64,000 nt of DNA from MFD01213-c1 sp963704405 (lineage in GTDB: Bacteria; Planctomycetota; Phycisphaerae; Tepidisphaerales; Tepidisphaeraceae). The notes beneath the pieces were generated by a model. That model searched no databases, was not told the origin of the DNA, and saw only the letters and a program-made list of their open reading frames with translations. The stretch's first letter is position 1. Each line of letters opens with the position of its first letter. This document shows positions 17,530-27,055 of this stretch, in pieces. The DNA lies in the NCBI GenBank assembly GCA_963704405.1, contig OY969903.1:2108001-2172000 (forward strand), read 5' to 3'. The translations under genes were made by a program, and so were the position numbers.

Positions 17530-19059
17530 CTACACCGTCAGCAAATTATCGGCGTGAAATCCCGCCAATATCTGATCCAGCACAGGCATTAAGTCGGCGG
17601 ATCGCGAAACCGCCTTGGGCCCAAGGCTCACTTCGCCGCGCTCAATCAGTTGCTTCAATTCTTTGACGAGCGCCTTCTTATCCCGCGTCCCATCCATGAG
17701 CGGCAGCAATCGCCGCATCTCATGATTCACCAGCAGATTGTCATGGCGAAGCGTCGTCACCGGCCCACCGGCCGAAACCTGAATTCTCGCCAGCGGCGTG
17801 GCCCGTGGCGTTTTAAGGTCCGTTGCGATGAAAAGCGTTGGCCGCGTGCGCAGCTCCAGCAGTTCGGATTTGTACGCCGCCATCACGTGCTGCGAGAGCG
17901 CTTCGGCAAAGTGCGATGGTTCGCCGCGGATGAGATCGGCGAATGAAACCGCATGTGGCCAAGCACTCCCGATCCGCCGAAACGCCCCGATGATCGCCGG
18001 ATCTTTCAACGTCAGCTTCAACTTGATCCGTCGATTGCCAAAGCGCACCGCATTTGCCGCGGGTCCAATGTCTGTCGCCTTCTCTTCTGTCAGTCGGCCT
18101 GCGATATACATTTCCCGCACCGCGGCTGTCTCGACCGTTTGCGATGCGACCGCACCCGACCGGCACAGCACTGAAGCCCGAAATGCCCGGCCATACAGAA
18201 AATCCATGTATTGTTCCTGCTTCACCGGATTGTCGGAAAATCGCCGGACCTGCTGCTGAACCGCCGGCGAAAGCCAGGGAAATAATTCCATCGCCGGGCT
18301 GGCGGCGGCGAGGTGCTGCAATCCCCCTTGTTTCGCCTGGTGAACAAATTCCTCAAAATAAACAGGCTCGTAATATTCCTCCAATTCATCATGCAGAATG
18401 GACCAGTCGTCGCTCGCCTGGATGCGCTCCTTAGCCGCGAACATGAGCCCCTTGTAATGCTGCATGGCGGGACTTGCCTGTTCGGCGAAACTGATTATTT
18501 CCCTCGCCATCGCAACGCGTTTTGCAGCATCCCCTTCGCCGCCGGCGTGAAACTGCATCATGTCCCGCGCGATCCGCTTCACGTGAGCGCCGGGCAGTGT
18601 GTCATAACTGATATATGCCAATCCCTGCGGCGACAGATTCTCTGCGCAAATATGAAGCAACTTCTCCCGGACATCCGTCGGCACCCATGAATAAATCCCG
18701 TGGGCGATGATGTAATCAAAGCTTCCTTCGCCGCCGGAAAAATCGCGCAGGTCCTGGCAGCGCAGTTCGACATTATTCAGCCCCGCTTGGCGGGCGGTAT
18801 CAGCCGCGATTTCAATCTGCCGGGCGGAAAGGTCGATCCCCAGGAATCGGCTGGCAGGGAGTGACTGGGCCATGGGCAGCAGATTTCGCCCGACAGCGCA
18901 GCCGATTTCCAGTACCCGGCAATCGTCGGCCGCAGCGCTGGCAAAGCCGAGCAATGCCGCGACCGTGCGCAGTTGGTCCGGATGCGACGCCGGGAAGGCG
19001 CCTCCGGCATAGGGAAAGGCATCGTAATGGGATCGCAAATGATCGACGTCGGAGCTCAT
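17530..19059 (-). CDS. SAM-dependent methyltransferase with methyltransferase regulatory domain
   Basis: 509 residues in two parts. Residues 1-200 form a class I methyltransferase: motif I VLEIGCAVGRNLLPMAQSLP, motif II GIDLSARQIEIA, and YIIAHGIYSWVP at the post-II strand. Residues about 215-310 match the predicted methyltransferase regulatory domain (helical; YEPVYFEEFVHQAKQGGLQ), followed by a C-terminal region with FGNRRIKLKL and RGEVSLGPKAVS. This architecture is known from Gram-negative bacteria, including rickettsial protein-lysine methyltransferases, but the substrate here is unknown. It is separated by 42 bases from the isomerase downstream and read divergently from the MFS gene. Confidence 0.83.
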   Translation of the reverse strand: MSSDVDHLRSHYDAFPYAGGAFPASHPDQLRTVAALLGFASAAADDCRVLEIGCAVGRNLLPMAQSLPASRFLGIDLSARQIEIAADTARQAGLNNVELRCQDLRDFSGGEGSFDYIIAHGIYSWVPTDVREKLLHICAENLSPQGLAYISYDTLPGAHVKRIARDMMQFHAGGEGDAAKRVAMAREIISFAEQASPAMQHYKGLMFAAKERIQASDDWSILHDELEEYYEPVYFEEFVHQAKQGGLQHLAAASPAMELFPWLSPAVQQQVRRFSDNPVKQEQYMDFLYGRAFRASVLCRSGAVASQTVETAAVREMYIAGRLTEEKATDIGPAANAVRFGNRRIKLKLTLKDPAIIGAFRRIGSAWPHAVSFADLIRGEPSHFAEALSQHVMAAYKSELLELRTRPTLFIATDLKTPRATPLARIQVSAGGPVTTLRHDNLLVNHEMRRLLPLMDGTRDKKALVKELKQLIERGEVSLGPKAVSRSADLMPVLDQILAGFHADNLLTV

Positions 19060-19164
19060 GTATTTTTATCCGGCAACTGTCCGAAATCATGAAGATCGAT
19101 CCTGTTAAAGCAAGTCATTTGCAAATACGCGACTTCCTCATGCAACAACCTATAATGCCGCCCG

Positions 19165-20474
19165 ATGACTCAGCCCGGTTTGCGCAGTCACATCACTCTT
19201 TTCCTGTGCACCGTTCTTCATGCTTTCACGCACGCCTATGGCAGCATGTTCGTGCCGCTTTATCTCCTGATGGCCGCTGACCTGCATCTGCCTGGTGTGA
19301 AAGCGCGACGCTGCTGGTTTCCATCTACAACTTTTTTTACTGTGTTGGTTCATATGGCGCCGGGGTTCTGGCCGACCGGTTTAATCGCAAGATGCTCCTC
19401 GGCATCGGTCTGCTGGGCAACGCGATTGCGATTGTGCTGATCGGAATCACCCGCCAATATGATCTGCTGCTGCTCTGGGCCGCCGTTGCCGGATTGGCGG
19501 GCACGATCTTTCATCCCGTCGCCAGCGCGCTGATCCCCGCCCATTATCCCGGGTCGCCGGGCATGGCGATTGGTTTTCTGGGGATTGGTTCGGGCCTGGG
19601 TTTTTTCATCGGTCCAAAATATGCCGGTTGGCGAGCACAGGCGGCCCGATGGACGTGGAACTGGACGACCATCTCACAGTGGCAAAAGCCGTGCATCGAA
19701 CTTGGCATCGCAGGGCTGATCGCGGGCATTCTTTTTCTTGTGATTGCTAAAGAAGCAGACGTTGAAGGTTCTTCAGGTGATGATTGCCGCAGCAGGAAAT
19801 CCTTACGCGCAGTCGAGCCTCGCGAGCCGCTGGGCCGCAGTTTGTCTCTCCGTGTCGCCGGCATCGGGGCGCTCCTTGGCTGGCGGGATTTCGCCGGGAT
19901 GGGCAGCATTTCCCTCGCCGGCATCTATCTGCAGAAAGCTCACCACTTCGACACCAAGAACACCGGCGCTGTTCTGGGGACCATGCTGCTCTTCAGCATC
20001 GTCCTGAATCCTTTGCTCGTGTGGCTGTCGCCGGGTTTTCGGCGGTTGCCGGCGCTGCGCATCATCCTGCTGGCGGGCGGTATTTTTGCGGCCATTGTTC
20101 CGTTCTTCCCCACGTATCTCGCGCTGCCGGCATTATGCGCTTTTCAATCCTGCCAGGCGGGGAGTTACGCGATCAGCGATGCGTCGCTGCTCGAGCGCGC
20201 CTCGCCGCTGGTTCGCGGGCGAATTTATGGACTCTATTTCGCGCTCGCCGGCACGATTGGTTCACTTGGCCCGTGGGTGATGGGGATCTGGACCGATACG
20301 ATGCGCGGCGGCGCCAGCGCGGCGGCCAACTATATCCTGCCGTTTGGCGTGCTGGGATTCGGCATGATCGTCGCCGCGTTTTCCACACCTCTCATTGCGC
20401 AGCTGGGACCGTCAATACGATCGGTCGATCCGATGAGTGAGGCGATGCCGGCGACGATGGAGCCGGCGGGATAG
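19165..20474 (+). CDS. MFS efflux transporter, fosmidomycin-resistance-like (frame broken once)
   Basis: A 12-helix major facilitator protein. The first segment (MTQPGLRSHITLFLCTVLHA, FTHAYGSMFVPLYLLMAADL) runs to about 19298. The sense then continues one frame over from 19299 as ESATLLVSIYNFFYCVGSYG, AGVLADRFNRKMLLGIGLLG, to the stop at 20474. The A-like motif GVLADRFNRK between helices 2 and 3 is intact only in the joined reading. One missing base near 19297-19301 explains it. Fsr-like MFS proteins export drugs or small metabolites. The 3' end overlaps the convergent hypothetical gene by about 80 bases. Confidence 0.75.
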
Positions 20475-21147
20475 TCCCAAGCGGATCAAAGCGGATTTCC
20501 GAAGCGATGGAATCATCGTCCCGCAGCCAAAGGTTCATTTCGCCTTGCACATTGCCCTGGATATAACGAAACGAAAAGTGTGAGGCATCAGAAGAATCAA
20601 GGCTGCCGCCATATACCCGAATCTCCTGAACGATCGGATAAAAATAGGTGACGTTGCTGCCGTGTGGCTGTTCAACTGGTTCGCTCAGAAGAGCTCCCAC
20701 CGCAAAAACTTTTGTCGAATACCCCAGCATCGCCGGTTGAGCGGCGATGGGCGTCATGCGATGCAGATCAACCGCCACCAGCCGATGATGACCGCCGGGG
20801 CTTGTCCTTTCGTGCAGAAAAACAGTTCCCTCTGATCTCAATCCCGGCGGTGACAGCAGCGCGTACAACCGCCGCCAAGGCGCCGCCACGACCGACGATT
20901 GCGGGGATTGATTTGCGATCGCCTGCAGCACTGGCTGGCTGGGTGAGATGTTGTAAGTCATGCACTGCCGCTGCCAATATAGCGCCTGTGTCCGCCGCCA
21001 TAGGAGTGGTCCCCATCGAGATGAAAGCAGCAGGGCGATCAGAAGGGTTAGCGCGATCAACCATCGCGCCAAATGCCGATGCCGCCGCAGCGGTGGCGGG
21101 GGAGCGTAGTGCAGTTCAGGCTGAGATGGAGGCGGCGGGGTGCTCAA
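20392..21147 (-). CDS. Hypothetical proline-rich single-helix membrane protein
   Basis: The frame opens at 21324, inside the end of hisS, but its first 59 codons are low-complexity. A TTG at 21147 with AAGGA upstream gives a natural start (LSTPPPPSQPELHYAPPPP), so I use it. Features are a proline-rich cytoplasmic tail, a basic patch, one helix (WLIALTLLIALLLSSRWGPL) and an approximately 180-residue exported domain (TVFLHERTSPGGHHRLVAVD, VTYFYPIVQEIRVYGGSLDS) that looks beta-rich. No family recognised. It directly follows hisS on the same strand and overlaps the end of the MFS gene on the other. Confidence 0.6.
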   Translation of the reverse strand: MSTPPPPSQPELHYAPPPPLRRHRHLARWLIALTLLIALLLSSRWGPLLWRRTQALYWQRQCMTYNISPSQPVLQAIANQSPQSSVVAAPWRRLYALLSPPGLRSEGTVFLHERTSPGGHHRLVAVDLHRMTPIAAQPAMLGYSTKVFAVGALLSEPVEQPHGSNVTYFYPIVQEIRVYGGSLDSSDASHFSFRYIQGNVQGEMNLWLRDDDSIASEIRFDPLGTIPPAPSSPASPHSSDRPIVLTVPAAQ

Positions 21148-21301
21148 GCGGAACCATCCTTGGTCGTCATGATACCCATGTATGTCGGAAGCGACGGCCT
21201 TCTTGCCTCTACCTCCGGTACGCCGGGCGGGGGCGGCCAATCCTGAATGTGCAGCCCAATTCAGGTATTCGACGCTTGAAATCAGAGGCCAGAGTTCTGT
21301 T

Positions 21302-22567
21302 TTATGTCGGCTGAAGCTGTGCAATCAAATTCGCGCGCGGGATTATCGTCTGCTCCGTCGTCTTCATATTTTTCAGCACGACTGTTTGATTCTCAACTTC
21401 CGAATCGCCAACAATGACGCACCAGGCCGCTTGTTCGCGGTCGGCAAGTTTGAACTGGCCCTTTACGCCGCGCCCGCTCAGGTCCATGTCGGCGGCGATG
21501 CTGGCGGCGCGAAGATCAGAGAGCAAGCGCCAGGTAATGTCCCGGGCGGCGTCGCCTTGAGTGATGATCCACACGAGCGGTTTTTGCTGGCGAGGTAGTT
21601 CGACGCCCTGGCTTTCGAGGGCGATCAGCAATCGTTCGAGACCGCTGCCGAAACCGACGCCGGGCGTGGGACGACCGCCGAGTTGTTCGACAAGGTTGTC
21701 ATATCGTCCGCCGCCACCGATTGCATTTTGGGCTCCGAGCCCGCCGGCGGTGACTTCCCAGAGGGTTTCGGTGTAGTAATCGAAGCCCCGGACAAGTGTG
21801 GGATCGACGCGATGCGGTGCGCCGGCGGAAGCCAGCAACTGCTGCACGCGATCGAAGTGCCCGCGGCTTTTGTCGGAGAGGGATTCGCCGGCTGGCGGCG
21901 CGTTCCTGCACGCCGCCTGGTCGCGCGGGTCTTTGCTGTCGAGGATACGAAGGGGGTTGGTTTCCAATCGGCGCTGCGATTCTTCGCTGAGCGTTGATGC
22001 GGATGGGCGCAGAAAAGCAACGAGCGCATCGCGATAGCGTTCCTTGCTTTCGCGATCGCCGAGGCTGTTGATCTTGAGCTCCAGGTCCTTCACCCCGCAG
22101 CGGCGATAGAAGTCCATCTGCAGGAGGATGCACTCGACATCCTGCTGTGGTTCGGCGACGCCAAACGCTTCAACGCCGAACTGGTGATGGATGCGAAGGC
22201 GGCCTTTCTGCGGTCGTTCGTAGCGGAAGTTGGGACCGATGTAGAAAACTTTTGCCCGAGCGCCTTGATCGTTGAGCAGGCCGTTCTCGATCATCGCGCG
22301 GACGACACCGGCGGTGCCTTCGGGCCGGAGGGTGATCGATTCACCGCCGCGATCGTTGAAGGTAAACGTTTCCTTCTGGACGATGTCGCTGGTTTCGCCG
22401 ACACCCCGGTGAAAGAGTTCCGAATGCTCGAAGACCGGCGTGCGGATTTCGCGAAAGTCGTATAGCTCCGCCGTTTCGCGGGCGATGCGTTCGATCGCCT
22501 GCCACTTCCCGCTCTCGGCGGGCAGCGTGTCGACAGTTCCCTTGGGGGCCTGGATCTTCGTGCTCAT
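21302..22567 (-). CDS. hisS: Histidyl-tRNA synthetase
   Basis: A 421-residue class II aminoacyl-tRNA synthetase. Motif 1 region FREIRTPVFEHSELFHRGVG, motif 2 TLRPEGTAGVVRAMIENGLL...FRYERPQKGRLRIHHQFGVE, the histidine A loop LVRGFDYYTETLWEV and motif 3 GVGFGSGLERLLIAL are all present. The C-terminal anticodon-binding domain follows (PLVWIITQGDAARDITWRLL). Length is normal. Downstream of tig with an intervening palindromic repeat. Confidence 0.97.
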   Translation of the reverse strand: MSTKIQAPKGTVDTLPAESGKWQAIERIARETAELYDFREIRTPVFEHSELFHRGVGETSDIVQKETFTFNDRGGESITLRPEGTAGVVRAMIENGLLNDQGARAKVFYIGPNFRYERPQKGRLRIHHQFGVEAFGVAEPQQDVECILLQMDFYRRCGVKDLELKINSLGDRESKERYRDALVAFLRPSASTLSEESQRRLETNPLRILDSKDPRDQAACRNAPPAGESLSDKSRGHFDRVQQLLASAGAPHRVDPTLVRGFDYYTETLWEVTAGGLGAQNAIGGGGRYDNLVEQLGGRPTPGVGFGSGLERLLIALESQGVELPRQQKPLVWIITQGDAARDITWRLLSDLRAASIAADMDLSGRGVKGQFKLADREQAAWCVIVGDSEVENQTVVLKNMKTTEQTIIPRANLIAQLQPT

Positions 22568-22612
22568 GATTCACCGCGATCATCCGAAGGTGGAATCGAA
22601 AGCCGGAAAGAG

Positions 22613-22691
22613 AGGAACCACAGATTTGACAGATGACACAGATTCAGAAATCCTGAATTCAATCTGTGTAATCTGCAAAATCTGTGGTTCC
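22613..22691. repeat. Palindromic ACCACAGATT-type intergenic repeat
   Basis: Arms at 22613-22644 (AGGAACCACAGATTTGACAG and onward) and 22661-22691 (ending AAAATCTGTGGTTCC) are nearly perfect complements around a 16-base centre that contains GAATTC. Each arm repeats the phrase (A)CAGATT two to three times. From memory this matches a dispersed element seen between genes in many planctomycete and verrucomicrobial genomes. It lies between tig and hisS and could form a strong RNA hairpin. Confidence 0.75.
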
Positions 22692-22734
22692 GGGTCCTTC
22701 GTTTATTCGTGCCTTCGCGATTAATTAAATGGAG

Positions 22735-24138
22735 TTAGTCCTTCTTTTCGGCCTCATTCGGCACTTCAACTTCTTCAACCTTGGCCGATGCGAGGATTTT
22801 GTCGAGCGCCTTTTGCTCACGCATCTGGATATACAGGTTGGCAAGCGAGCCGTCCTTGGCCATTTCCTGCTTGAGCTTTTCAGGGCGAGCGCCGCGCTGG
22901 GCCGCGAGCATGGCGATGCGGCCATTCAGCTCTGATTCGTCAACGTCGGTTTCCTGATCGTTGGCGATCTTCTGGAGGATGAAGAACAGCTTCAGCTCGC
23001 GGCCGGCTTCTTCCGTTGCGCCGGCGCGGAGGGTTTCGATCTGGGCGTCCACCTGTTCGCGGGGGACGCCGCGCATGAGGAGGTCGATGGCCTTGCGCTG
23101 AACGACGCGATCCACCTGCTTGGCCGACAGCTTGGCGGGCAACTCAAAGCTCGTGTTCTCGGCAAGATACTTGCTGATCTGCTCGCGCTGGGCCTGGGCG
23201 ATGTCGTAATCGATTCGCTCGACCATCTGCTCGCGAAGGGCTTCGCGAAGTTCCGCTTCACTCTCGAAGCCAAGATCGGTGAGGAATTCAGGGGTGATTT
23301 CGATGAGCTCGAGTTTCTTGATGTCTTTTATGGTCACTTCGATTGCGACGTCTTTGCCGCGAATAGCCTCAGTGACATGGGATTCGGGGGCCTTGGTGTT
23401 GATCGTCCGGGTTTCACCGGACTTGGCGCCCTGTATCTGCTTTTCGAAGTCGGCGACTTCGATGCCGCCGATGCGGGCGGGGCGAGCAACGAGCTGGGCA
23501 TCATGCTGATGGGCGACGACGTTGCCATCAAGCTTGATGTGCACGTCGGCGGTGATGTAGTCCTTTGCTTCAACGCCGCGATCTTCGACAGGGACCAGCG
23601 TGCCCTGCTGCTCGCGCAGGTTGTTCATTGCCTGCTCGACATTCTCATCCTTCACTTCAATCTTCGGCTTCTTCACCGCAATGCCGGCCAGGTCGGGCAG
23701 GTTGATCTCGGGCTGAACTTCAACTTCGAAGCTATAAGTAAGCGGGCCGCTATCGGGAAGGTTCAAGGCGGTCGGGTCGGCGAACTCGGGTTCGCCGAGA
23801 ACCTGGAGCTTGTTCTTCTCGACGGCCTGCTCGTAGCTTTCACTGATGAGGCTTCGGCGGACCTGGTCCTTGATATCCGAACCGAATCGCTTTTCGATCA
23901 GCTTCACCGGAGCGTGACCGGGACGGAAACCCGGAATGGCGGCTTCGCGGCGAAGGTCTTTGAGCTGTTCCTGAAGCTTGGTCTTGATGCGGTCTTCGGG
24001 AATTTCGACGGAGACTTTCTTTGTCGCCGGGCCGGCATCCTCAATCTTGATCTGGTACTGAAAGGTCTCTTGATCGGAATCTTCGGCAAGTGCGGTGGCG
24101 CCTGCGCTGTCAGATCCCTGTGTTTCGTTCTTGGCCAT
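22735..24138 (-). CDS. tig: Trigger factor
   Basis: 467 residues. The ribosome-binding domain ends in the signature AAIPGFRPGHAPVKLIEKRF (usual GFRxGKVP). The middle PPIase-like domain is present (GVEAKDYITADVHIKLDG, FEKQIQGAKSGETRTI), followed by the helical chaperone arms (LREALREQMVERIDYDIAQA, ARPEKLKQEMAKDGSLANLY). It binds nascent chains at the exit tunnel. The PPIase domain lacks the aromatic FKBP active-site pattern, so isomerase activity may be weak (inference). A GAGG ribosome site sits 6 bases before the ATG. The usual clpP/clpX neighbours are absent; hisS follows. Confidence 0.95.
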   Translation of the reverse strand: MAKNETQGSDSAGATALAEDSDQETFQYQIKIEDAGPATKKVSVEIPEDRIKTKLQEQLKDLRREAAIPGFRPGHAPVKLIEKRFGSDIKDQVRRSLISESYEQAVEKNKLQVLGEPEFADPTALNLPDSGPLTYSFEVEVQPEINLPDLAGIAVKKPKIEVKDENVEQAMNNLREQQGTLVPVEDRGVEAKDYITADVHIKLDGNVVAHQHDAQLVARPARIGGIEVADFEKQIQGAKSGETRTINTKAPESHVTEAIRGKDVAIEVTIKDIKKLELIEITPEFLTDLGFESEAELREALREQMVERIDYDIAQAQREQISKYLAENTSFELPAKLSAKQVDRVVQRKAIDLLMRGVPREQVDAQIETLRAGATEEAGRELKLFFILQKIANDQETDVDESELNGRIAMLAAQRGARPEKLKQEMAKDGSLANLYIQMREQKALDKILASAKVEEVEVPNEAEKKD

Positions 24139-24510
24139 GGCAACCTCGGTCGGTGTTGTGCGTTGGTGTCGAATGAGTCGACGATGTCTCTACGGCAAGA
24201 CGACTCCGTCCTGCGGAAAGTCGCGCATCGTATACAGGTTTAACGGGATTGCAAAGGGGCGAAGCGGCTTGGGTTTATCGTTCGATGTTACAGTTGGCAC
24301 TCACTGCGCGAAATGAGGATCACAAGTGCGGAAAATGCCACTCCTAAATGCCGAATTATTCGCGAGATAGGGCAATGTTACATTTGCAGCGAAATGCAGC
24401 ATATTTTTCAATGGATGCCACAAAGCTGCGGCAGGCTATAAGCTTTTATTAAACACGGGTTTGCGCGGTTTGGCCGACCCGATGCCGATTGGCGTGTTTC
24501 ACTCTCGTTG
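24139..24510. other. Intergenic region upstream of tig
   Basis: About 370 bases, more AT-rich than the flanks, holding the tig leader and the 3' side of the next minus-strand gene. No gene, and no convincing promoter boxes that I can defend. Confidence 0.35.
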
Positions 24511-25167
24511 CTACTTCCTGGGAGGGATGCGCGGAAGGACTTGCGTGCGGGGGTTGCGCAGCCGGCGTTTGGATTGGATGCGGATGAAGTTTGCGCTGTC
24601 GGCAAGAGCGAGGGGCGTTTTTTGAAAATCGCGGAAGCCGAGCTTGGCGCGATGTTCATCGACAGCAAGAAGGACGGCAAGCTGGCGCAGACGTTCGTCG
24701 GCGGGTACAGCGGAGGCGAAGCCGCCTTCGGCGCGGAGCCTGGCTTGGCCGAGAACTTTTTCGATGTCGGCTTTGGCAGTGCCGGGGCGGCAGAGCGGCT
24801 CGAGAATGATCGGGCGGCCGGCAAAGCGCTCGCGGATTTCGTCGCTGACTTCCCCGCCGAAATATTCGGGGGCGGAATTATATTCGTCGATCAGGCACCC
24901 TTCCTCATCGAACAGGTAATAAACAAAGACGGCGCGGTTGATGACCATGAAAACCATCAGCGGCACGTGCAATTTTTCGGAAAACTCGTGAGCGAGGCGA
25001 TCAATCTCCAGGGGGTCCTGAGAATCGGAAGTTTCATCGAAGACCGTGACCCAGCCGTTGACGGATGGGGAAACAAACGCCTGCGCGGTGATGATCTCTT
25101 CGGCAACGCGGGCGACTGCCGCGGCGTCAGCGGTATGCAGATGGTAGTTTACGAAAGAGGCGGCCAT
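24511..25167 (-). CDS. Conserved-looking hypothetical cytoplasmic protein
   Basis: 218 residues, no signal peptide or membrane helix. It opens MAASFVNYHLHTADAAAVAR and reads like a globular alpha/beta domain (GWVTVFDETSDSQDPLEIDR, VPLMVFMVINRAVFVYYLFD, EYFGGEVSDEIRERFAG). A helical section follows (KADIEKVLGQARLRAEGGFA) and a basic tail. Codon use and residue composition match its neighbours, so it is likely a real gene. I recognise no family and assign no function. It is followed by about 370 bases without a gene and then tig, same strand. Confidence 0.65.
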   Translation of the reverse strand: MAASFVNYHLHTADAAAVARVAEEIITAQAFVSPSVNGWVTVFDETSDSQDPLEIDRLAHEFSEKLHVPLMVFMVINRAVFVYYLFDEEGCLIDEYNSAPEYFGGEVSDEIRERFAGRPIILEPLCRPGTAKADIEKVLGQARLRAEGGFASAVPADERLRQLAVLLAVDEHRAKLGFRDFQKTPLALADSANFIRIQSKRRLRNPRTQVLPRIPPRK

Positions 25168-25382
25168 ATTGTTGAGGGGTAGGATACCGTTGATGGGTGA
25201 GCGTTGCTACGAGCGCTCGACATTCGACGCCCGCGCAAGCCGGCATATTAACGCTCACCGCCCTCGGCATGTTCGCCCGGAGGATCGTGACGGCTGCGCC
25301 CCAGCCGACGTTTCATTTATAGCCAGAGATGGAACCGTCTCTTGCTATCGCCGCGCCGAAGGTTTCGATTCCAGCGTGTCCA

Positions 25383-26576
25383 TTACTGCCCGGCGCCGGC
25401 CACAATCTTGTAAATTCCGCCATTATAGTCAACGACATAAATCTCGCCGTCATTGTCCACCCCAAAGCTCGATGGCTGAACCTTGGTATGCAACAGCTCC
25501 ATCTTGGTTATCAGTTTTCCGTCCTTCTGCTTCAATCCCCAAATCCGCCCGCTGCTGTAATCCCCATAAAGATACCATCCTGTCAGATCGCCGATCGCTT
25601 TTCCACGATACACATATCCGCCTGTGATGGACTTGTCGTTGTTTTCGTGGGGATATTCCGTGACCGGATCGATCGCCCCGGGCACTTCCTGCACTCCCGG
25701 CTTATATGTTTTTTTCAACGTCGGATTGGGATGAAACCCTTCGCGGCCGCGCCAGCCGTAATTTCCGCCCTTCGTAACGACGTCTACTTCTTCATACATG
25801 TCTTGTCCCACATCACCGACGTACAACTCCCCGGTTGCGGAATCGAAGCTGAAGCGCCACGGATTGCGAAATCCATATGCGTAAATTTCCGGTAACGCAT
25901 CGGTTGTGGAGATAAACGGGTTGTCCGCGGGCACGCCGAACGGCTTATCTCCGTCGCGTTTGTCCACATCAAACCGATGCATCTTTCCCAGGGGGGACTT
26001 CAGGCTTTGGCCGTTATTCCGCGGATCATTCTGTGAGCCGCCGTCGCCGGTCCCCATGTACAAAAATCCATCCGGTCCAAACTGGAGCTGGCCGCCTTTG
26101 TGGTTGCTGTATGGCTTCTCGTCGTACTTCACGATATCGCGTTCTGTGGTGGGATCGATCGTGCCCGTTGAAGGATCCACCTTGAACTCTGCGACGGTCG
26201 CCCATGTTCCGCCAACCTTGTTGATGTAATAGGCGTACACGAGATGGTTTGTCGCATACTTCGGATGGAATGCGAGGCTCAGCAGCCCGCACTCTCCCTT
26301 GGCATAAGTCTCGGCGGACAAATCCAAGACAGGCGTTTTGACCAGTTGCCCCGCTTCAATTTTATAGGCGCGGCCATCCTGGTTGGTGATGTAGAGCCGG
26401 CTGGTGCCGTCATTGGTCAGAGATGTGAGCCGAGTCAGCCCCTCGCTTTTCTTGACGATTGGCTCGATGTGAATGGCCGGCATGGTTGACGGCGCCGTCG
26501 CCGGCGGCGTTTCCGCACCGAACGAAAAACTCGACAAGATGCCCGCCGCGATAGTGCTGAGGATTGCTCGTTTCAT
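25383..26576 (-). CDS. Secreted sugar dehydrogenase (GSDH/aldose sugar dehydrogenase-like beta propeller)
   Basis: About 397 residues from the ATG at 26576, which begins a signal peptide (MKRAILSTIAAGILSSFSFG); the frame runs open to 26723, overlapping the MazG-like gene, but that part is not protein-like. The six-bladed propeller carries GECGLLSLAFHPKYATNHLV, SNHKGGQLQFGPDGFLYMGT, GDGGSQNDPRNNGQ, EIYAYGFRNPWRFSFDSATG, VGDVGQDMYEEVDVV and GGNYGWRGREGF. These are hallmarks of PQQ-type soluble aldose/sorbosone dehydrogenases that oxidise sugars in the periplasm. Many propellers of this family do not bind PQQ, so enzymatic activity is inferred. The same fold appears as one domain of the giant protein next door. 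Confidence 0.88.
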   Translation of the reverse strand: MKRAILSTIAAGILSSFSFGAETPPATAPSTMPAIHIEPIVKKSEGLTRLTSLTNDGTSRLYITNQDGRAYKIEAGQLVKTPVLDLSAETYAKGECGLLSLAFHPKYATNHLVYAYYINKVGGTWATVAEFKVDPSTGTIDPTTERDIVKYDEKPYSNHKGGQLQFGPDGFLYMGTGDGGSQNDPRNNGQSLKSPLGKMHRFDVDKRDGDKPFGVPADNPFISTTDALPEIYAYGFRNPWRFSFDSATGELYVGDVGQDMYEEVDVVTKGGNYGWRGREGFHPNPTLKKTYKPGVQEVPGAIDPVTEYPHENNDKSITGGYVYRGKAIGDLTGWYLYGDYSSGRIWGLKQKDGKLITKMELLHTKVQPSSFGVDNDGEIYVVDYNGGIYKIVAGAGQ

Positions 26577-26637
26577 TGGCACTATATATAAGGCCAACCC
26601 ACCCCTTGTTGCCAGCCCGGGGGCAAATGTTGCCCGG

Positions 26638-26997
26638 CTACTCAAGCTCGGTGTACTTCCGTGCGATTCCCCTGGCCTTTTCCACCGGATATTTCTCCGC
26701 ATTATGGTGCAGCTTCGCCTCAAACGCTGTGGTCAGATTAATCCCCAGGTCATTCGCCAAAACCAGCACCCAATAGAGCACATCTGACAGTTCCTGGCCG
26801 ACATGCTCGCGATTGGCCGCCAGGTGCTTCTGCAGTTCTTCGCCGTTGCGCCACTGCATGATCTCCATCAGCTCCGCCACTTCGAGCGACATGGACAGTG
26901 CCACGTCCTTGGGTCCGTGAAACTGCTTCCAGTTCCGTTCATCACGAAATTCCAGGGCAAGCTTGGTCAGACGAGCGATTGAATCTTCAGAGGACAT
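26638..26997 (-). CDS. MazG-like nucleotide pyrophosphohydrolase
   Basis: 119 residues from the ATG at 26997 (MSSEDSIARLTKLALEFRDE). All-alpha NTP-PPase of the MazG/RS21-C6 type: WKQFHGPKDVALSMSLEVAE carries the first metal-binding EVAEL block and HVGQELSDVLYWVLVLANDL supplies the EXXD partner. Members hydrolyse (d)NTPs to monophosphates and pyrophosphate and clean non-canonical nucleotides; relatives prefer dCTP. It lies between the sugar dehydrogenase and the giant gene, without obvious functional linkage to either. Confidence 0.88.
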   Translation of the reverse strand: MSSEDSIARLTKLALEFRDERNWKQFHGPKDVALSMSLEVAELMEIMQWRNGEELQKHLAANREHVGQELSDVLYWVLVLANDLGINLTTAFEAKLHHNAEKYPVEKARGIARKYTELE

Positions 26998-27055
26998 TGC
27001 GACCTCAATCATAACGAAATGACAGCATAACAGCCCGTGGCAAAAGTTTTGACGG

